Assembly: GCF_025685605.1 (NCBI RefSeq)
Contig: NZ_JAGTUT010000001.1
Coordinates: 2,914,001 to 2,978,000 of the forward strand
Length of the DNA: 64,000 bases
Source of the DNA: Granulicella arctica
Lineage (GTDB): Bacteria > Acidobacteriota > Terriglobia > Terriglobales > Acidobacteriaceae
Reading direction: 5' to 3'
The notes under the pieces were generated by a model, which was not told the origin of the DNA, ran no database searches, and saw only the letters and a program-made list of their open reading frames with translations. Below, piece after piece: positions 11,688-21,803 of this stretch (position 1 is the stretch's first letter; each line of letters opens with the position of its first letter). Both the position numbers and the translations under genes were made by a program.

Positions 11688-13280
11688 TTACTTCGCCTTT
11701 ATCTTGAGCTTGACTGGTTTAGCAACAGACGCTTCCAGAGAAGTATCCGCCTGTTTGCGCAATGCGTGGAGGACGACACGCAGCATTTCTTCTTCCGGCG
11801 CGGGTTTGCCGGTCCATATCTCAAATTGGCGCGCACCCTGCTGAACGAACATTTCAACGCCGGTAATGATGGGAATATTTTGTTGCCGAGCCATCCGAAG
11901 AAGAGGCGTCTCGAGGGGGTTGTAGACGAGATCGAAGACCAGCTTGGTATTCAATTCTTTAGGCTCGAGTAAGGATGAGGCTTTCTGGCCAGCCATGCCG
12001 ACGGAGGTCGCGTTAATGATGACGTCAAAGGTGGTTTTGGCAATCGCCTCCCGCTTGATCGTCTTTGCGCCGGATTGCTTCGCAACCTTCTGAGCGGTCT
12101 CCGGGGTGCGGTTCAGAATAAAGACATCGGCACCTTTGTCCCGCAGACCGAAGATAGCAGCGCGACCGACCCCTCCCGCTCCGAGAACAAGGACTTTTGC
12201 TCCTCTAAGGGATGAAATTCGCTTTTCAAGAGGGCGGATGACACCCGATACGTCGGTGTTGAAACCATAGAGTTTGCCGTCGGGTGCGCGAAGAATCGTG
12301 TTGCAAGCGCCAATTTTGGTTGATAGCGGATCCGTCTTCTCAAGAAAGGCCATGACCTCTTGCTTGAACGGCATGGTGACACTGATGCCCTGAATCGGTA
12401 TCTCGTGAATCAGCTTCAGGAGATCTGGCAGTTTGGTGGCTTGTAGCGCCAAGTAAACGGCATTGACCGTCTCCCGACGAAATGCGCTGTTCAGCATGAT
12501 GGGCGAAAGGGAGCTCTTGACTGGATTCCCGGCAACGCCGTAGATCTTCGTCGCTGCATCGATCTGATCGATTCGATAATGGTCGATCAGGCTGCGGGCA
12601 TCGATCTGACCGGGGCCAGTCTCATCGCCTGAACTGGCTGAGGCAAAGGTGAATGCGCCGCCCGCCCGCAGGCCAAGCACGCGGGAGATGATTCCCGCGT
12701 CCCCCATGCAGATTCCAACTACATTTGCACTATCGCTTACTCGTTCAAGGAAGCGGATCAGGGTGACGTTATCGATAAGGGATTTGGCCGTTGGAACGAT
12801 TTTGACGAAATCCGGCTCAAATACCTGGATTCGCGCAAAGACGCGGTCGAGATCTTTCGTCGAGTTGAAGTCGTGATGACTGATAAGAAGAGCCGCTCCG
12901 GCTTCACGCTGCTTCTGCAGCTCAGCTTTCTTCAATGCTTCTGCTGATTCGATTTCCAGATCGACAAGGTGAAAACCTGCTTCGGAGGCTTTGATCAGAA
13001 CGTCGAGTTCGCCATTCAAGGTTCCGTCGAACTTGCCTCCGTTCGCGCTCCGGCGACAGGTCGCAATCGCGATTACCGCTGTGTTCTCGATAAAGAATTG
13101 CTTGAGCAGGGGTAGAGCGAGTAGCGGCTTATTGAGATAATCGAGTCGAAACTCCAGGAATGGAGTTTCTTTGATGACCGCCGTCGCTTTTTCGACCATT
13201 TCGGCGGGAGTTGTCCCCGTGATGGCAACACAAACCTTACTGATGCGCGAGCGCAGAAACTTGGCAGTTGTCGTGGTCAT
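11688..13280 (-). CDS. aroDE: Bifunctional 3-dehydroquinate dehydratase / shikimate dehydrogenase
   Basis: A 530-residue fusion carrying steps 3 and 4 of the shikimate pathway. Residues ~13-225 form a type I dehydroquinase: LEFRLDYL near 42, the His pair in SHHDF (about 135-136) and the Schiff-base Lys160 in DFVKIVP. Residues ~245-510 form shikimate dehydrogenase: GNPVKSSLSP, MPFK with the catalytic Lys306, NTD at about 341-343, the NADP loop LVLGAGGVGRA at about 365-375 and a late NATSVGM motif. The fusion in this order is known in plants and some bacteria. It stands alone, convergent with atpC; upstream 13281-13535 is a divergent promoter region shared with pgeF. Confidence 0.93.
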   Translation of the reverse strand: MTTTTAKFLRSRISKVCVAITGTTPAEMVEKATAVIKETPFLEFRLDYLNKPLLALPLLKQFFIENTAVIAIATCRRSANGGKFDGTLNGELDVLIKASEAGFHLVDLEIESAEALKKAELQKQREAGAALLISHHDFNSTKDLDRVFARIQVFEPDFVKIVPTAKSLIDNVTLIRFLERVSDSANVVGICMGDAGIISRVLGLRAGGAFTFASASSGDETGPGQIDARSLIDHYRIDQIDAATKIYGVAGNPVKSSLSPIMLNSAFRRETVNAVYLALQATKLPDLLKLIHEIPIQGISVTMPFKQEVMAFLEKTDPLSTKIGACNTILRAPDGKLYGFNTDVSGVIRPLEKRISSLRGAKVLVLGAGGVGRAAIFGLRDKGADVFILNRTPETAQKVAKQSGAKTIKREAIAKTTFDVIINATSVGMAGQKASSLLEPKELNTKLVFDLVYNPLETPLLRMARQQNIPIITGVEMFVQQGARQFEIWTGKPAPEEEMLRVVLHALRKQADTSLEASVAKPVKLKIKAK

Positions 13281-13535
13281 GTACTCTCTAAGGACGCAAT
13301 CGCCGGATCACATCGACCGGTGCGTCAGGATGCAATTCTAGCTCAGATCGTGGAGAGTGAACGTCATACTCGCAATTGCGTTTACTGCAACATTGGCTAG
13401 GACGACTTGAGTAGCGAAACGTCACACCCGACGTCCTGGATCGGGATGCTGGAGTAATTTCTGCTCCACCCGAGTAGATGCGAGTTGATGGCGAAACGAA
13501 CCTAACTTAGTAGGTATCAGAAGGTTGGAGAGTCA

Positions 13536-14327
13536 GTGGATCTTGTGCAGGTCGAAGGCTGGAAGAGGTTTCCGTGGCTCCGGCACGGTTTCAGTACACG
13601 TCTGGGTGGCGTCTCCACGATTTACGGAGAGGGTTCGCTGAACCTTGGCTGGACGAATGAGGATGATCCTCTTGCCGTTGCGGAGAATCGACGGCGGCTG
13701 GTGCACGCTGTGGCGGCGGAGGATTCGGCAAGCCCCCTCATTACCCTGCGCCAGACACATTCAGCAGTCAGTCATGTCGTTCGAACTCATTCCGAACCAT
13801 TCGTAACAGAGCAGGGCCGCGCCTTGCTGGATGGTGATGGTTTGATAACGAAGCTGCCAGGGGTCCTGCTTGGCATCCAAACGGCCGATTGCGTGCCGGT
13901 TATGGTCGTTGATGTAGAGAAGCGTGTCGTGGCCGTCTTCCACGCCGGTTGGAGGGGAACGGTTCGGAACATCGTCGGCGAAGGCGTGCTCCGCATGATC
14001 AGCGAATTCGGTTCCGACCCGGGAGGGCTGGTCGCTGCAGTTGGACCATCGATCGGCGCCTGCTGTTATAAGGTCGGCGAAGAGGTACAACGCTCATTCC
14101 GGACCCACTTTTCAGGGTCAGAGCGACTCTTCAACGATGGCTATTTAGACCTTTGGGAGGCTAATCGCCTTCAACTGATGCGTTCCGGCCTTGCCTCCAG
14201 CAATGTCACTGTAATTGCGGAATGCACAGGGTGCGCACAGACCAAGACCGGAGCCCGAAAGTACTTTTCGCACCGCATCGACAAGGGAATTACGGGAAGG
14301 ATGATGAGTATTGTAGGAGTTGTCTAG
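13536..14327 (+). CDS. pgeF: Peptidoglycan editing factor / laccase-domain protein (YfiH family)
   Basis: A 263-residue protein of the multicopper-polyphenol-oxidase-like YfiH/PgeF family. Conserved features are the N-terminal HGFSTRLGGVS, LRQTHSAVSH, the metal-site Cys in GIQTADCVPVM, the His in VFHAGWRG, and the C-terminal SHRIDKGITGRMMSIVG. In E. coli PgeF removes wrongly incorporated Ser from peptidoglycan stem peptides; relatives also act on adenosine. The start is GTG with a purine-rich GGTTGGAG upstream. It ends 2 bp before the convergent amidase stop. Confidence 0.88.
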   Translation: MDLVQVEGWKRFPWLRHGFSTRLGGVSTIYGEGSLNLGWTNEDDPLAVAENRRRLVHAVAAEDSASPLITLRQTHSAVSHVVRTHSEPFVTEQGRALLDGDGLITKLPGVLLGIQTADCVPVMVVDVEKRVVAVFHAGWRGTVRNIVGEGVLRMISEFGSDPGGLVAAVGPSIGACCYKVGEEVQRSFRTHFSGSERLFNDGYLDLWEANRLQLMRSGLASSNVTVIAECTGCAQTKTGARKYFSHRIDKGITGRMMSIVGVV

Positions 14328-14329
14328 CC

Positions 14330-15964
14330 CTAGGGCGTTGTAAGCCTTGGCTGCCTCCTGTTGTGTGTTGCCTGCTCATAAGCGTAGCCGTAGCCGAGCA
14401 GATCCCCATCGTGCCATCGAGTGGTTGAGAGTTCCATGCCGAAGGGAATTCCATTCGCATAGAAACCTCCGGGCAAAACGAGCGCGGGGACACCGATTTT
14501 GTTTGCCCAGCCAGTGGCACTATGGGGGCCACGGCTTTGTGGTTCACCCGGCTTTGGTGTTTCGTCGTTTGGCGGCATCTGCAGTGCAGGATAGACGAAG
14601 CCATCAAGGTGAAAGCGAGCGAGCGTGGCGTCGTACTCGGCGAGGGCCTTCTGTTGGGGGCCGAACAATGTGGTGTCTCTGTCAGGATCAGATTCCAAGG
14701 TTCGCTGAGGCGTCGCGTTGGTTCCCAGGCCAAGGAGCATGGGTGGAAACTTCGCTCCCGCTACCGCTTCATACTGCTCCGGCGTTTTGTAGCTTGAAGG
14801 TCCAAAGTCGTGCAGGTACGCCATGGTTCCCTCGGCACGATAGGGCCGCGTGTTGATTGCGCGGATCAGCTGTGAGAACTCGGGTGTGAGGATGTGTCCA
14901 TCGAGCACTATAGTCGCGCCAGCAGAGCGCATCTGGTCCAGCGCTTTGAGGAATGCCTCCCGGGTTTCAGGTGCGAGTTGGACGGCTCCGCGATCGGGTG
15001 CTGCACCAGCCGCAGGTACAGGATTGAGGATGAATGCCGGAACCCCAAACCGCTTACCCTTGAGGGCTCCTCGCTTCAAATAGCTGGTATATGGAAGCTT
15101 CTGCGCGTTGGCTGCCCTGTCAGCTGTCCGGAAATCCAGGGGATCCCGCCGCAGGTCACCTGCCATCACGTCCAGTGCGATGGCTGCATCCGTGACGTCG
15201 CGGGCCAGGGGACTGGTATTGTCGAGCAGCCAGTCCAGAGGAGCGATTCCTGCGATGCTGACCAGGCCGCGTGTTGGCAACAGGCCAACCAGGGAGTCGG
15301 CAGACGAAGGAATGCGGATCGAATTGGCCGTATCGGTACCCTGACCGAAGACGGCGAGGTTAGAAGCTAAGGCCGTCGCCGTTCCGCCGGAAGAGCCACC
15401 AGGTGAGAATCGCACATCATAGGCATTGCCGGTGCGCCCTCCCGCAGAGCTGAAGTTTGTATCGCTTGCGGCAAAGTCTGGCATATTCGTGTGGCCTAAG
15501 AGGATCGCCCCCGCTGCGCGCAGGTTTTTCACAATCGATGCATCAGTCGAGGGAATGAATTCTTTGCCGGCGATGTTAAAGCCCGACCATCCGTCGCTGG
15601 TGATCACTCCGGTGATACAGGTGTTGTCCTTGATGAGGATTGGTACGCCCCAGAGCGGACCATGCCGTCCCTTTTCCGCCTCCTCATGCGCTGCGGCGGC
15701 AAGCGCACCTATCGCATCAACGTGGATTACGGGTCGATAGACAGGGTTATAGCGCGCGATGCGGTCGAGGTACCACTGGGTCACCTGCGTAACGGTGTAC
15801 TTATGATGGGCGTACAGGGCATGCAGGCGAGGAACATCGATCTCGAGCAGATCCCGATCCATCTGGCTGCTGGCGTCTGATCGCGACGAGGCGTGCTGGC
15901 TGTACAAGGCCGGTGAGACTAACAGGCTCATAGCCAAGGCGCAGGTAAAGCGTTTGCGGTGCAC
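14330..15964 (-). CDS. Secreted amidase-signature-family hydrolase
   Basis: A 544-residue protein with a signal peptide (FTCALAMSLLVSPALYSQ). It carries the amidase signature: the catalytic Lys in PILIKDNTCITG, the Gly/Ser-rich core FSPGGSSGGTATALA with the cis-Ser, and the nucleophile Ser region, here GTDTANSIRIPSSADSLVG. Members hydrolyse amides, including GatA, fatty-acid amidases and peptide amidases; the signal peptide argues against GatA. The substrate is unknown. The start is GTG with AGGAG 6 nt upstream. The signature normally reads 'GTDxGGSIRxPAxxxG'; here the two Gly are Ala and Asn, a deviation that may alter the active site. Confidence 0.85.
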   Translation of the reverse strand: MHRKRFTCALAMSLLVSPALYSQHASSRSDASSQMDRDLLEIDVPRLHALYAHHKYTVTQVTQWYLDRIARYNPVYRPVIHVDAIGALAAAAHEEAEKGRHGPLWGVPILIKDNTCITGVITSDGWSGFNIAGKEFIPSTDASIVKNLRAAGAILLGHTNMPDFAASDTNFSSAGGRTGNAYDVRFSPGGSSGGTATALASNLAVFGQGTDTANSIRIPSSADSLVGLLPTRGLVSIAGIAPLDWLLDNTSPLARDVTDAAIALDVMAGDLRRDPLDFRTADRAANAQKLPYTSYLKRGALKGKRFGVPAFILNPVPAAGAAPDRGAVQLAPETREAFLKALDQMRSAGATIVLDGHILTPEFSQLIRAINTRPYRAEGTMAYLHDFGPSSYKTPEQYEAVAGAKFPPMLLGLGTNATPQRTLESDPDRDTTLFGPQQKALAEYDATLARFHLDGFVYPALQMPPNDETPKPGEPQSRGPHSATGWANKIGVPALVLPGGFYANGIPFGMELSTTRWHDGDLLGYGYAYEQATHNRRQPRLTTP

Positions 15965-16022
15965 GGGGAACTCCTGAAGGTCCAGATAACCAGCGTGGAC
16001 TCAGGATACCTTGAGGCGGAGC

Positions 16023-16364
16023 TTACATGGCAGGCGGATGGTGTGGATCGATGTGCTGCATATCCTTGAGAGACTTGGCTTTTACGCCACCCGGATTAAC
16101 GGCGTCGCGCAGTTCCTTCGATGGCTTGAAGAAGGGAACTCGCTTGGCTGGTACGTCGACTTTATCGCCGGTCTTTGGGTTGCGCCCAGTCCGTGCCTTA
16201 CGCTGGCGGGTGCGAAAGCTGCCGAAACCACGAATCTCGATCTTGTCGCCAGACTTCAGGGCGCCAATTACGGAGTCGAAGAGTGTCTCGACGATGATTT
16301 CGCCGTCCCTGCGTGTGAGGTCGCCGAGGGAGGTGACTTTATCGACGAGGTCTGCTTTGGTCAT
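16023..16364 (-). CDS. HU/IHF-family DNA-binding protein
   Basis: A 113-residue histone-like protein. It starts MTKADLVDKV, contains the dimer core (IIVETLFDSVIGALKSGDKIEIRGFGSF) and the DNA-arm motif TGRNPKTGDKVDVPAKRVPFFKPSKEL; the RNPKTG signature is exact. The C-terminus is ~15 residues longer than standard HU and His-rich. HU or IHF-beta cannot be separated safely; the GFGSF core and arm resemble IHF-beta/HU equally. It bends DNA and structures the nucleoid. Confidence 0.9.
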   Translation of the reverse strand: MTKADLVDKVTSLGDLTRRDGEIIVETLFDSVIGALKSGDKIEIRGFGSFRTRQRKARTGRNPKTGDKVDVPAKRVPFFKPSKELRDAVNPGGVKAKSLKDMQHIDPHHPPAM

Positions 16365-16526
16365 GGATCGTACTCCCTTGGATTCGCAGGACGTTCTCTA
16401 ACCGCCCGTAAGTCTCTGAGGAGATTGTAAAGGGTGCAAGGCTGCGTAACGCAACTCGCTTGAAATGATGTCCCAGGAAAACAGGGGAAAGTCGTCAATT
16501 GAGTGCCTTGTGGCACTACATCGGCT

Positions 16527-18482
16527 TTACGGGTGCTGACCCAGGACGCCGTCACGAACAGCCACCGATAGCGGCGTCGCCACGGGCGTAGCTGCACCTA
16601 CCAGTTCGGTTACCGGTGCGCCAGTGAAGATTGTCCAGGTATTCCCCGAGCTGTCTATGGCGATGCCCTCCGCCAGATAGTTTGGCCCGTTGTATCCCAA
16701 CGGTACGGAGAGCATCGATCCAGTAGAGCTGAACTCGGACAGGCCACTCACGGAAGTGCTTCCCGGAGAGTTGAATACCCGGTAGTTAACAGGAGCCCAG
16801 ATGTTGTTGGTCCCGTCGAGCACCATACTGAACGCTCCGAAATCTGGACAGGATATGGTGGGCGACTGCTGTCCAGCGAAACAGGTCCAGAAGGTCAGAT
16901 TCGAATCCCCGTCCGGGGCGATCCTGGTCACACGGCCTGAAGAGCTCAGGACAAGAGCATTGCCGCTGGAATCGATCGTGATAGTGCCGGGAGGTCCGCC
17001 GTTACCTCCACTAAGAAACCCTGTAGTTCCCGACAAAACAGCTCCTTTGCTGCTTAGTTTTGTGACATTAAGATCATTATTGTTGGAGATCCAGGCTTCG
17101 CCGGCGCTGTCGATAGCAATCCAGCCGGGACTGTTCATGCCTCCGGCGGTGTAGCCCTTTTTACCTGAAAGGATTGTGCCATCTTTGCTCAGCTTGATCA
17201 CGCTAGGCGGCACGATGTCCCCACCATTCAAGGTCACCCATACATCACCTTTTCCATCGATCGCGAGCTCGCCAGGGCCGTTGATGTTGGTGCCGTTGAA
17301 GCCTTCTGTACCGGAAAGTACGGTCCCATCGCTTGCTAATTTGACGATATTTCCATTCATGCCACCGCCGGCAAGGACCCAGGCAGCTCCGTCGAGGCCA
17401 ATCGCAATCGAGCGCGGAAAGAGCAACCCGCCGCCAGTGAAGCCGCTTGTTCCTGAGAGAATAGCGCCGTTATTCTTCAATTTGAGTACGCTGGAAGTAC
17501 TTGGGGACAGGCCGCTATCCGTGATCCAGATATCGCCCCTTCCATCAATTGCGATGCCAGCCGGATTGATAAGGGCGCTTGCGGTATAGGTGATGGGCAT
17601 GGTCCAGTCGTTAGGAACCGCGGAGAGTGTAGGCGCATAGGCTGTACTTGAGGAAGATAGCGTGTACAAGGCCGCTATGTTTGAGCCGGGACTGTGCGCA
17701 ATGTTGAGCATCGCCTGTACCGTATCCGTCGGGGCGATGCCACCGGGTGATTTTGCATTTGACGAGAGCCCCGAGCAAGCGGCACTGCTGAATCCTGCCG
17801 ACTGGATACATGCGGCCAGCAGATTGCCTAAAGAGCCTATCTTCGCCTGGGGCACCGTACCGTTGCCCGCGGGAGTCATGGTGCGGACCACACCAGTATG
17901 GATGCCGACAAGACTATGAACCGTGGTAAACGCATTGGTAATGCCGATCAAGGCGCGCTCCGTGCCATTGTTTGTACCCACGGTTGCGTTGGCGCTGACG
18001 CTGCCAAGTGAGGACATGAAGCCGGACAACGCGTAGGTAGAAGCTACCGTAGTCGCCTCATTGATTACGATAGATGACGAAGCAGCGAGAGCTTTGCAGG
18101 AGCCAACCGCGGTCATCAGAGCAATAGAAGGATCATTGCCACCGCCAGCATCTCCCCCGGTAGCCACAAAATAGACGAGCGAATCTGGACTACAGGCGGG
18201 CACCGTGGAGAAGACATAGTTTCCGCTTTTGTTTGTAATCCCGGGATTTGACAGGAGTTCGGTCGAAGTTCCCGTATACGTGGTCAGGTCCGCCTCGTAG
18301 AGCTGAATGCTGGCTCCAACGACGGCGTGTTGGCCACTTCGCACCTTGATCTTCAAACCACTGACGGCTTGAAGGTCAGTGGTGCTGTCGCCATCGAAAG
18401 TGAGATGTGTTGCTGAACATGGAAGAACGCAGGACATGAGGGCGATCGAGATGCTGGTCCCGATGAAAGATACGTAAGACAT
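16527..18482 (-). CDS. Secreted NHL-type beta-propeller protein (paralog 1)
   Basis: A 651-residue protein with a hydrophobic N-terminus (FIGTSISIALMSCVLPC). Residues ~40-130 form a carboxypeptidase-regulatory-like beta-sandwich (LKIKVRSGQHAVVGASIQLY). A helical region follows (INEATTVASTYALSGFM, GTNNGTERALIGITNAF). The C-terminal half holds at least six NHL/Vgb-like blades, each with a phrase such as GIAIDGRGDIWITDSG, LAIDGKGDVWVTLNGG or WIAIDSAGEAWISNN. No enzymatic site is visible; such propellers usually mediate binding. The same architecture with strong similarity is found in the gene just upstream at 18639-20657. AGAAC-type purines lie ahead of the start. Confidence 0.75.
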   Translation of the reverse strand: MSYVSFIGTSISIALMSCVLPCSATHLTFDGDSTTDLQAVSGLKIKVRSGQHAVVGASIQLYEADLTTYTGTSTELLSNPGITNKSGNYVFSTVPACSPDSLVYFVATGGDAGGGNDPSIALMTAVGSCKALAASSSIVINEATTVASTYALSGFMSSLGSVSANATVGTNNGTERALIGITNAFTTVHSLVGIHTGVVRTMTPAGNGTVPQAKIGSLGNLLAACIQSAGFSSAACSGLSSNAKSPGGIAPTDTVQAMLNIAHSPGSNIAALYTLSSSSTAYAPTLSAVPNDWTMPITYTASALINPAGIAIDGRGDIWITDSGLSPSTSSVLKLKNNGAILSGTSGFTGGGLLFPRSIAIGLDGAAWVLAGGGMNGNIVKLASDGTVLSGTEGFNGTNINGPGELAIDGKGDVWVTLNGGDIVPPSVIKLSKDGTILSGKKGYTAGGMNSPGWIAIDSAGEAWISNNNDLNVTKLSSKGAVLSGTTGFLSGGNGGPPGTITIDSSGNALVLSSSGRVTRIAPDGDSNLTFWTCFAGQQSPTISCPDFGAFSMVLDGTNNIWAPVNYRVFNSPGSTSVSGLSEFSSTGSMLSVPLGYNGPNYLAEGIAIDSSGNTWTIFTGAPVTELVGAATPVATPLSVAVRDGVLGQHP

Positions 18483-18638
18483 GAGAGTTCTCCAGGTAGG
18501 ACGTGAAGCAAGTAGCGGAAAAGCTCACTTTAGACGGCGATAAGCCGTAACGATAGCCTAACTACGTTACAAAGGTACAGACTTCTTTCGTTGATTACTC
18601 CGAAGAAGCGTCTCCTGTCCTGTTGGTCATTTAGGCCT

Positions 18639-20657
18639 TCACGGACGTTGTCCGACGGTGTCATCTCTAACGCCGACTGATAGAGGCGTCACCGGCGTTG
18701 CCGCACCGACGTATTCGGCGAGCGTTGGTGTGGCGCCATCTGAGATCCAAACGTTGCCGGAGATATCGACAGCTATGGCAGTTGCGGTGGAGAAACCAGC
18801 TTCAAACCCACCGATCTTTGGATTGAGAGAAAAGAACGGTGGTCCCGGGTCGGGGGAGTTCGGAGAGAAGGCAGTTCCTGCACTGGTGAATGCGGAAACG
18901 TTGGTGACACCGTTGTTCGCAATCCATTGGGTGCCTGCGCCGTCGACGATGATGGCATTCGGGAAGTCCAATCCTCCTGGAGAGTACGCAGCACCTGGAA
19001 ATAGCGTCGTCCCGGTTGGCGTTAGATTGCTGAAGATGTCGAAGCTTTTGCCTGCAATCGAATAGAACTCACTACCGACCTGAAAGAGGTCTCCTGCGTG
19101 ATCGAAGGCGGTACCTGTATAGGTAAGTGACGCTCCGTTGGAGAACCCGAAAGAAACGCTGCGCGTCAAATTGCCTGTTCCGTCGAAGAACGTGGCTGCT
19201 AGTTCGCTGATGAATACGCTGACAGTTCCTGAACCATTGATCGCGATCTGTCCGGAGGGTCGGAAGGAGTTGTAGGTAAGCGGGAACTTTCCTGATGCAA
19301 GCGTCCCATCGGGAGCGTATTTCACAATTCCTACTCCGCCTGGAGCGGTCGGATTCAGTGCATAAATGTCTCCCTGACCATCGCTCGCCATCGGATAGGG
19401 CGTCGAGTCGAACATGGTGCTGGAGATGAGCCCTGTTGAACCCTGTGGAATGCTCGTGATCGGTGACCCGCCGTTTCCGATCTTCACGAGGCTGTAGGTT
19501 ACAGTCGCTGGCGCGGCTCCATAGGCCGGTTTGCAGGCTCCCGAGCAGTTCTGCACCCATACATTATTGGAAGGGTCGATCGCAATCGCAAGGGGTGAGG
19601 TGATGCCGGTCGAACCGCCACTATACGTATTCTCAACCTTGCCGCGAACGTTGAATTCAGTGAGGAGGCCTGCGTTTGTGTTGCTGCTGGCGGTCGTCCA
19701 AATGTGACCGTCGCTATCCGCAGCTATCGTCTGATAGTTGCCAGCGCCGGTTCCTTTGTAGAGGATGCTCAGTGTGAGGTCGTTCGGAACTGCCGTGGGG
19801 ACGGGAGCAAACGGTCCAGCGGACGACAGGGCGTAGAGGGCGGCGACGTGTGCACCCGGATTATGAGCGATGTTGAGGGCAGCCTGCAGCGTGTCTGTTG
19901 GAGCAACTCCGGACAGGGATGGAGCGTTCGTTGTAAGACCGGTGCAGGCTGTGCTGCTTAGGCCAACTGACTCGATACAGGCGGCAAGCACGTTAGCCAA
20001 CGAGTTGATCTTGGCTTGCGGAACGGTTCCGTTGCCTGCAGCAGTGACGGCAAGGCTTGCTCCGGTATGGATGTCGACGAGATTACGGACGAGATGGAAG
20101 GCGTTGGTGATACCGGTGAGAGCCAGTTTTGTGCCATTGTTCGTTCCAACTGTGGCATTGGCGCTGACGCTGGTGATGGAGTTCATGAAGCCGGAGAGGG
20201 CGTAGGCGGAAGCTACTGTGGTCGCTTCGTTGAGGACGATGGACGATGTTGCGAGATCGTCGCACGAGCCGACTGCGGTCATTAGAGCGGTGGCGGAACT
20301 ATCGCCGCCTCCAGCATTCCCACCGGTTGCGACGAGATAGAAGAGTGATTTGGGATTGCAGATGAGGACAGTGGAGGCGACGTAGTTTCCGTCTTTGCCG
20401 GTGACTACCGGACTTGGGAGGCGCGCTGCGGATGTTCCCGTGTAGCTGGTCAGGTCTGCCTCATAGAGCTGAATGCTGGCGCCGACGACAGGTTTCTGCC
20501 CGCTTCGCACCTTGATCTTCAGATTATTGACGACGACCGGCACATCTGCGGAACTGCCGCTATCCAGCACAAGGCAACCGGTCAGGCAGGGAAGAGCGGT
20601 GACGAGAAGGGCAAGCGAGAGGCTGGTTTTGAGGAGAGAGACGTAAGGCAGTGACAT
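18639..20657 (-). CDS. Secreted NHL-type beta-propeller lipoprotein (paralog 2)
   Basis: A 672-residue protein with a good lipobox: a hydrophobic helix ends LPCLTGC at about residues 22-28. The N-terminal half is closely similar to paralog 1 (shared LKIKVRSGQ, VVGASIQLYEADLT, VSANATVGTNNGT). The blades of the C-terminal half are more diverged (IAIDPSNNVWVQNC, IIVDGAGTQWIANNG, IAVDISGNVWISDG). The two genes are in tandem on the same strand 156 bp apart, so a local duplication is the simplest explanation. The protein is probably anchored to a membrane and exposed to the periplasm or surface; function is unknown. Confidence 0.75.
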   Translation of the reverse strand: MSLPYVSLLKTSLSLALLVTALPCLTGCLVLDSGSSADVPVVVNNLKIKVRSGQKPVVGASIQLYEADLTSYTGTSAARLPSPVVTGKDGNYVASTVLICNPKSLFYLVATGGNAGGGDSSATALMTAVGSCDDLATSSIVLNEATTVASAYALSGFMNSITSVSANATVGTNNGTKLALTGITNAFHLVRNLVDIHTGASLAVTAAGNGTVPQAKINSLANVLAACIESVGLSSTACTGLTTNAPSLSGVAPTDTLQAALNIAHNPGAHVAALYALSSAGPFAPVPTAVPNDLTLSILYKGTGAGNYQTIAADSDGHIWTTASSNTNAGLLTEFNVRGKVENTYSGGSTGITSPLAIAIDPSNNVWVQNCSGACKPAYGAAPATVTYSLVKIGNGGSPITSIPQGSTGLISSTMFDSTPYPMASDGQGDIYALNPTAPGGVGIVKYAPDGTLASGKFPLTYNSFRPSGQIAINGSGTVSVFISELAATFFDGTGNLTRSVSFGFSNGASLTYTGTAFDHAGDLFQVGSEFYSIAGKSFDIFSNLTPTGTTLFPGAAYSPGGLDFPNAIIVDGAGTQWIANNGVTNVSAFTSAGTAFSPNSPDPGPPFFSLNPKIGGFEAGFSTATAIAVDISGNVWISDGATPTLAEYVGAATPVTPLSVGVRDDTVGQRP

Positions 20658-20822
20658 GGGAGTTCTCCAAGTCGACGAGCGTCAGAGGGCGATTGGAAAA
20701 CCGGCCGAGCATCGACGACGAATCGTGACTGGAGAACAGTACCAGAATTGCTAGATCGTTATCACGATCTTTCGTAACGTTCCACCAAAAAAGTCTTCTG
20801 GCGCACGTCGCTTCTTTCGTCC

Positions 20823-21803
20823 CTATTTCCAGAGGAAGTAGAAGCCTGGAGCGCGCTGGAGCAGTTTGCCGGGGTTCGGGAAGAGATCGTCACCGCCTGA
20901 GAGCAGCGTTGAGAGCAGGCTGGTCTCCTTCTTGGCAGACCGGACCAGCGAAGGCTCGCCCGCGATGCCAAGATCCTTTGCTGTATCCATGATGGCGATG
21001 CGAAGACCACCTTCCTTGTCGATCAGACCGAGGGGAATCGCTTGTTGCCCTGTCCAGACCTGTCCGGTTGCGAGCGGATGAATCTTGTCTTCGGTCGTGT
21101 GGCGACCGAAGGCGACGTCGTGGATGAACTGGCCATACATATTGTCGACCAGCGACTGGAAGTAAGCCTGCTCCTTCGGAGTGAGATCGCGCGACGGATC
21201 GCCTGCTGTCTTCAGTTCTCCGGCGCTGACTGTGACGTTCTTGAGTTTGGCCCAGCGAAGGAGGTCTCCGTAATTAGTCCATTCCATGACGACGCCGATG
21301 GAGCCGACGACTGAGGCCTGATTCGCGTAGATCCTGTCGCAGGCAGAAGCGATGTAGTATGCGCCGGAAGCGCCAACGGAATCGATGGAGGCGACGATCT
21401 TCTTGTGCTTCTCCTGCCGAAGTCGGAGGACCTCGTGATAGATCTCCTGCGAGGGCGAAGCTGCTCCTCCGGGCGAGTCGATGTGCAGGATGATGGCTTT
21501 GATGGAGTCATCGTCGGCGTAGGTGCGGAGTTGCGTGTCGATCTTGTCGGCGGAGAGAATCACGCCCGTGATGTCGATGATTGCAATCTGGTTCATGCTG
21601 AAGATGCTTCCGCCATCCGCAGTGCGCGTTGCGGCCCAGATGATTCCCGTCACGATGAGGATGACGAGCGCGAACGAGCCTCCGATAGAGGCGATATAAA
21701 ACCAGGCTGATCTGCGCGGAGGAACGCCGAGCGGGGGAGCAGCATAGTAACGCGGATACGCTGGTGGTGGAGGAGGAGCTTGTGGTGCGACATCTTCCGG
21801 CAT
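20823..21803 (-). CDS. sppA: Signal peptide peptidase SppA
   Basis: A 326-residue short-type SppA. A Pro-rich cytoplasmic N-terminus precedes a membrane helix (FYIASIGGSFALVILIVTGI, residues ~35-57). The protease domain has the characteristic LHIDSPGG, the nucleophile Ser146 in SVGASGAYYIAS and the general-base Lys198 in SAGELKTAG, the positions expected for the Ser/Lys dyad of the half-length bacterial enzymes. It degrades signal peptide remnants in the membrane. It is divergent from the glycosyltransferase gene at 21989. Confidence 0.9.
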   Translation of the reverse strand: MPEDVAPQAPPPPPAYPRYYAAPPLGVPPRRSAWFYIASIGGSFALVILIVTGIIWAATRTADGGSIFSMNQIAIIDITGVILSADKIDTQLRTYADDDSIKAIILHIDSPGGAASPSQEIYHEVLRLRQEKHKKIVASIDSVGASGAYYIASACDRIYANQASVVGSIGVVMEWTNYGDLLRWAKLKNVTVSAGELKTAGDPSRDLTPKEQAYFQSLVDNMYGQFIHDVAFGRHTTEDKIHPLATGQVWTGQQAIPLGLIDKEGGLRIAIMDTAKDLGIAGEPSLVRSAKKETSLLSTLLSGGDDLFPNPGKLLQRAPGFYFLWK

